Assembly: GCA_964458705.1 (NCBI GenBank)
Contig: CAYWKD010000031.1
Coordinates: 1 to 45,212, forward strand
Direction of reading: 5' to 3'
DNA: 45,212 nucleotides
Origin: JAAUTG01 sp964458705
Lineage (GTDB): Bacteria > Bacteroidota > Bacteroidia > Chitinophagales > Saprospiraceae
Shown: in pieces, positions 42,043-45,212 of the stretch
How positions within the stretch are numbered: position 1 is the stretch's first letter
Layout of the letters: every line of letters starts with the position of its first letter
Notes under the pieces: generated by a model
What the model saw: the letters and a program-made list of their open reading frames with translations, nothing else
What the model was told of the DNA's origin: nothing
Database searches by the model: none
Translations under genes and position numbers: made by a program

Positions 42043-43281
42043 CTATTTTTCTACTACAAATCCTAATGTTCCAAAGTCTTCATAAAAAGCAGGATAGGAC
42101 TTTACGACAACCATAGGTTCATTTATAGCAATTGCTCCCATCATTGCTAAAGGGGCAAAAGCCATTGCCATTCTGTGATCTTCATAAGTATCGAAAGCGG
42201 GATTGTTTTCTATAACGGCTTTGCCTTCAATGTGAATGGCGTCATTGCTCTGCTCTTGTACCATTACATTCACCTTATCGAGCTCTTGCTTTAGTGCATC
42301 TATTCGGTTGGTTTCCTTAATGCGTAATGTTTCTAAACCTTTGAGGGATGCTTCAATGCCTAAGCCTCCACAGATCACGGCAATTGTTTGTGCCAAATCA
42401 GGACATTGAATAAAGTCGTAAGCAAAACTGGGTTGAGGTGGAGATTCTAATTTGCTAAGATGAATACCGTTTTCGTTGAACGTAGTTTTTACGCCGAACT
42501 GCTCCATCATTTCTGCAAGAACAGCATCTCCTTGAAAGCTATCTTTGAATAAGCCATTTAACTGCAAATCCAATTCATCTGCAAATGCAGCTAAAGCATA
42601 ATAATAAGATGCCGCTGACCAGTCTGCCTCTACGGTAAAAGGCTTTGCTTTATAATCCTGCGGAAGTATAGTTATAGTATGGTCTGTCCAGTCATGCTCA
42701 ATACCAAAATATTGCATCAAGCCGAGTGTCATTTCGATATAGGGGCGAGATACAATTTTTCCTTGTAAGGTCAATTTTAGACCACGCGGTAGGGTAGGGG
42801 CGATCATTAAAAGAGCAGAAATGTACTGACTACTCGTGCCAGCGGAAATGCTTAATTCATTATTGATACCTAATCGGTTAGGAGCATGAATCTTTAAAGG
42901 TGGATAACCTTCCTGCTCCAGATACTCAATATTTGCACCTAATTCTTTTAATGCTTCTGCCAGTACGCCAATGGGGCGTTGCTTCATACGGTCGGTGCCT
43001 GTCAAAATTTGAGTGCCATTTTGCATGGAAAGAAAAGCCGTCATAAAACGGTAGGTTGTGCCAGCAGCACCTGCATCAAAAACGTCGTCCGAACTATCTG
43101 ATAGTTGCTCTAGCAGGGCTTTGAGCGTAATGGTATCTTTGGAGTTGGATAATTTGTGAATGGTGAACCCTCCTTTACAAAGTGCTTGAATAATCAAAGC
43201 CCTGTTCGCAATACTTTTAGACCCATTCAGTGTAACTACTCCTTTGATGTGCAAATCGGGCTTTGAAAGTGTGTAGCGCAT
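42043..43281 (-). CDS. aroA: 3-phosphoshikimate 1-carboxyvinyltransferase (EPSP synthase)
   Basis: A 412-residue enzyme of the shikimate pathway, joining phosphoshikimate and PEP. The ATG at 43281 gives the natural start MRYTLSKPDL; a TTG at 43308 would add nine residues and is less likely. Signature segments are NGSKSIANRALI, DAGAAGTTYRFM, GTSSQYISALLM, the metal-free catalytic loop region DWSAASYYYAL, and RIKETNRIDAL near 337. The DAGAAGTTYRFM region has Arg-Phe in place of the Arg-Pro of enterobacterial enzymes. The gene stands alone, with no other aro genes near. Confidence 0.94.
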   Translation of the reverse strand: MRYTLSKPDLHIKGVVTLNGSKSIANRALIIQALCKGGFTIHKLSNSKDTITLKALLEQLSDSSDDVFDAGAAGTTYRFMTAFLSMQNGTQILTGTDRMKQRPIGVLAEALKELGANIEYLEQEGYPPLKIHAPNRLGINNELSISAGTSSQYISALLMIAPTLPRGLKLTLQGKIVSRPYIEMTLGLMQYFGIEHDWTDHTITILPQDYKAKPFTVEADWSAASYYYALAAFADELDLQLNGLFKDSFQGDAVLAEMMEQFGVKTTFNENGIHLSKLESPPQPSFAYDFIQCPDLAQTIAVICGGLGIEASLKGLETLRIKETNRIDALKQELDKVNVMVQEQSNDAIHIEGKAVIENNPAFDTYEDHRMAMAFAPLAMMGAIAINEPMVVVKSYPAFYEDFGTLGFVVEK

Positions 43282-43361
43282 GGTTGTTTTTGTTGCAAAT
43301 GAACGCAATTTTGATAAGAAAGTCTAGTAGGTTTTCTTCAAAGTTACTACTCCTGAGGCAC

Positions 43362-44195
43362 TCAAACGCCTTGAACAGGAAAGTCAATACTCAAAACAGG
43401 AACCTCTGCATGGTTTATCAATAGCTCGACATTGCTACCGCTCAATATTCTTTTAATAGGACGACGATGATGATTAGAAATACCGATTAGGTCTGCATTT
43501 ATTTCCTGAGCAATATGTCTTATCCCCCGTTCCACTGAAAAGTCTTTCAAGAAATGCAAATGATTTTCAAAAGGGCTAAGTGCTTTAAATCGTTCCATAG
43601 ATTCTTTCACAAAGGCGTAGGGTAAGCCCCAAAGAGTGTCTATATTGATGTAAGCAAGATGCATAACGGGAGTGAATGGCTTTAAGAAATCAATGAAGTA
43701 CTGGAATACAACTTTCTCTGATTCACTAAAGCTAGAAGCAAAGATGACCTCTTTGAATTGGAAATTAGTAATTGCATCTTTAATGACTAGTACGGGGGTA
43801 TGAACCGAACGAATTACTTTTTGTGTATTAGAGCCGATAAAATATTCTTTCTTTCCACTGCTCCCATGTGAACCCATCACGACAAGATCAATCTCTTCTA
43901 CTTTAATGATCTGTTCAATTTCTGACCACAAATCACCATTAGAATAACTTCCTGTTATTGATATACGAGGATATTCTTGTTTCAAACTTTCAAATAGCAC
44001 ATCTATATTTTTGATGACCTGCGTCTGTTCGTCTATTAATTTGCGCTCTTTAGCTGTCAATTTTTGCCAATTATTTGGTAACGGCATTTCATGGTATAGA
44101 TGAATAGAGCCGCCCAATTTTTGAACAAGTTGAGCGGCGGCATCTAGTGCATAATGGGCACAAGCAGAAAAGTCTGTTGGGACGAGTATCTTCAT
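43362..44195 (-). CDS. Two-domain universal stress protein
   Basis: A 277-residue protein with two UspA domains. The first (about 1-145) opens with MKILVPTDFSACAHYALD and has the ATP-binding pattern VVMGSHGSSG followed by IGSNTQKV. The second (about 146-277) opens with EVIFASSFSESEKV and ends in LIGISNHHRRPIK and SNVELLINHAEVPVL, where the ATP motif is less conserved. Usp proteins help cells survive stress. Its start overlaps the stop of the upstream 128-residue gene by four bases, so they are translated together. Confidence 0.9.
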   Translation of the reverse strand: MKILVPTDFSACAHYALDAAAQLVQKLGGSIHLYHEMPLPNNWQKLTAKERKLIDEQTQVIKNIDVLFESLKQEYPRISITGSYSNGDLWSEIEQIIKVEEIDLVVMGSHGSSGKKEYFIGSNTQKVIRSVHTPVLVIKDAITNFQFKEVIFASSFSESEKVVFQYFIDFLKPFTPVMHLAYINIDTLWGLPYAFVKESMERFKALSPFENHLHFLKDFSVERGIRHIAQEINADLIGISNHHRRPIKRILSGSNVELLINHAEVPVLSIDFPVQGV

Positions 44196-44578
44196 ATTGA
44201 ATTATTTTTTGCATTCAATGCTAAGCTATATTGTTTCGCTTTTGTATTCTGTTGTGAAAGTGTCCAGTGATCCGTCGTAATAGTTTGAATCCAAGCAGTT
44301 CCTGATCTTCTGAATACTTGTACATTGAGTCCATATTGTTTATAAAAGCCATGCTCTAAACTACTTACTTTCAAATCTCCATCAATATTTAAATTGCCTT
44401 TTTGATGTGTTTTTCTGACTTCCCCCAATTGTTTAGAGTAGTCTCCGACTTGTTGAAAAGGAGGCGAACCTTCACCTGCTGTATGGGAAGCATCATAGAA
44501 TTCTATCTTCAAAAAAGGAAAATGTGCTTGAAAATCGAGTTGAATTTCTCTTAATGTTTTATCATTGGAAATAGTCAT
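44192..44578 (-). CDS. Conserved hypothetical protein coupled to Usp
   Basis: A 128-residue soluble protein with no signal or membrane span. Recognisable blocks are LREIQLDFQAHFPFLKIEFYD near the start, SLEHGFYKQYGLNVQVFRR in the middle and WIQTITTDHWTLSQQN near the end. I recall this pattern as a conserved Bacteroidota protein often found with Usp genes, but its function is unknown. It is the first gene of the pair, overlapping the Usp start by four bases. A promoter was not recognised upstream. Confidence 0.75.
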   Translation of the reverse strand: MTISNDKTLREIQLDFQAHFPFLKIEFYDASHTAGEGSPPFQQVGDYSKQLGEVRKTHQKGNLNIDGDLKVSSLEHGFYKQYGLNVQVFRRSGTAWIQTITTDHWTLSQQNTKAKQYSLALNAKNNSI

Positions 44579-44955
44579 AGCATCAAATGATTTTAAGAAA
44601 GATCAATACTTATCTTTCGGATGAAAAAATATTCTTTCATTCAAATCTATTTGATAGTCTATAGGATTGCTCTGACATTTGCCTTTCGTAAATAGTGATT
44701 TTCGTCAATATTACTACTTTCATAAGATAGAGGGAGTGATTTGATGGATTTTTCCTCTTGCTAATCATTTTACTTCTAGGAAAAAAGAAGATATTTTTTG
44801 ATTATCTGATACTAAAATTCAGCAATCTCTACAAATTGAATTGTTCTAAGTAGTTGATAATCAAATTTATAGTTAAAAAAAGTCTAGTTATTGATAGTAA
44901 TAAGAGTAGTGATAGATATTGAGAAATTGTCCTTAGTTGTTATCGGTAAATGCTT

Positions 44956-44963
44956 TATATTTG
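44956..44963 (+). promoter_or_regulatory. -7 box upstream of the terminal repeats
   Basis: TATATTTG fits TAnnTTTG, and a TTG at 44937-44939 lies 16 bases upstream as a near-consensus -33 element. Transcription would run rightward into the repeats. Confidence 0.5.
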
Positions 44964-45002
44964 TATCATACTTGGAGAGACAAGTAAAACCTTGATAACT
45001 TG

Positions 45003-45160
45003 AAGAAGCACTACAGCAGACTTTAATGTTTAATGGATGAAGGGTCTTATTCCACTTTTTTCCTCAAAGCTAAGATATTTAAAGAAGCACTACAGCAGAC
45101 TTTAATGTTTTGTGGATGAAAAGACCCTCAATCCATTTTTTTCAGCAGAATTTAATGTTT
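45003..45160 (+). repeat. Direct repeats of 29 bp plus a partial third copy
   Basis: A 29-base unit starting AAGAAGCACTACAGC occurs at 45003-45031 and 45082-45110 without a difference, 79 bp apart, with TGGATGAA also shared two bases after each. A partial copy, CAGCAGAATTTAATGTTT, is at 45143-45160. AGGGTCTT after the first copy is the reverse complement of AAGACCCT after the second, so the two units can pair. Confidence 0.7.
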
Positions 45161-45212
45161 GAATCTTATTTGATTCCCATTGTCAACAAATATAATACAT
45201 TTATTGTATTTG

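Larger units (their letters stand above)
44579..45212. other. Gene-free end of the window
   Basis: This 634-bp stretch is A+T-rich and has no convincing gene. It holds a promoter-like box, a short hairpin CTTG-GAGAGA-CAAG at about 44971, a set of direct repeats at 45003-45160 and a palindrome AATACA-TTTAT-TGTATT at 45194-45210. The features probably belong to a leader region of a gene beyond the window. Confidence 0.6.

Noticed and set aside
45003..45160. CRISPR-like array from the terminal repeats
   Set aside because: Only two full units are present, the third is partial at a different spacing (50 instead of 79 bp), and no cas gene is in view.
1..45212. tRNA or rRNA genes
   Set aside because: No stretch with a tRNA cloverleaf or TTCRA arm pattern and no rRNA segment was noticed; a computed scan would be needed to be certain.

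Overview
The window is an A+T-rich chromosomal segment from a member of the Bacteroidota, most likely a Saprospirales- or Cytophagales-like lineage. Three things point there. The type IX secretion gene porT sits directly beside a ubiE/menG methyltransferase gene. Several lipoproteins and secreted proteins end their signals in the way usual for the phylum (FAQ, LAQ, VAQ). Several genes are preceded by the phylum's -7 promoter hexamer pattern TAnnTTTG instead of a sigma70 box. No tRNA, rRNA or CRISPR array was seen.

Layout. Positions 1-15400 are mostly housekeeping: fabD, algH, a heme-containing PQQ-type sugar dehydrogenase, argE-like, a fused selU-selD gene, a DPP IV-type peptidase, porT-ubiE, pyrE, a NUDIX-moaD pair, ribosomal L21 and an extended L27, and a diheme cytochrome. 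Positions 15490-17260 hold a serine hydrolase gene enclosed in a cassette-like unit with an imperfect palindrome at its 3' end. Positions 17273-29325 carry an Fe-S photolyase, gyrA, a TPR protein, a gamma-glutamylcyclotransferase-like protein, leuB, a Wzz-like protein, an ABC exporter and a PhnP-like hydrolase. Positions 29479-37460 carry an SMP-30 lactonase, a large BNR/sortilin-like secreted protein, a TIR-transmembrane-FGE receptor-like protein and a Wzx-like flippase. Positions 37514-44578 hold plsC-phoA, dprA, an SH3 protein, a PagL-like protein, aroA and a Usp pair. The last 630 bases have no gene but contain direct repeats.

The most striking locus is 33799-35950. It encodes a cytoplasmic TIR domain, a membrane span and an outside FGE/C-type-lectin-like domain. 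The last 31 codons of that domain look like the variable repeat of a diversity-generating retroelement: every candidate variable codon ends in C or T, as expected if adenines of AAC/AAT template codons had been mutagenised, and a tetraloop hairpin follows immediately. No reverse transcriptase or template repeat is in the window, so this would be a target diversified in trans, or an orphan.

Other points of interest are the SelU-SelD fusion, which joins the selenophosphate maker to its tRNA-modifying consumer; a helix-hairpin-helix domain appended to ribosomal L27; a probable MITE with 14-bp terminal inverted repeats and a TAGAT duplication between phoA and dprA; and other small dispersed repeats, including a decayed IS200-type transposase. 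All calls were made by reading; no database search was run.
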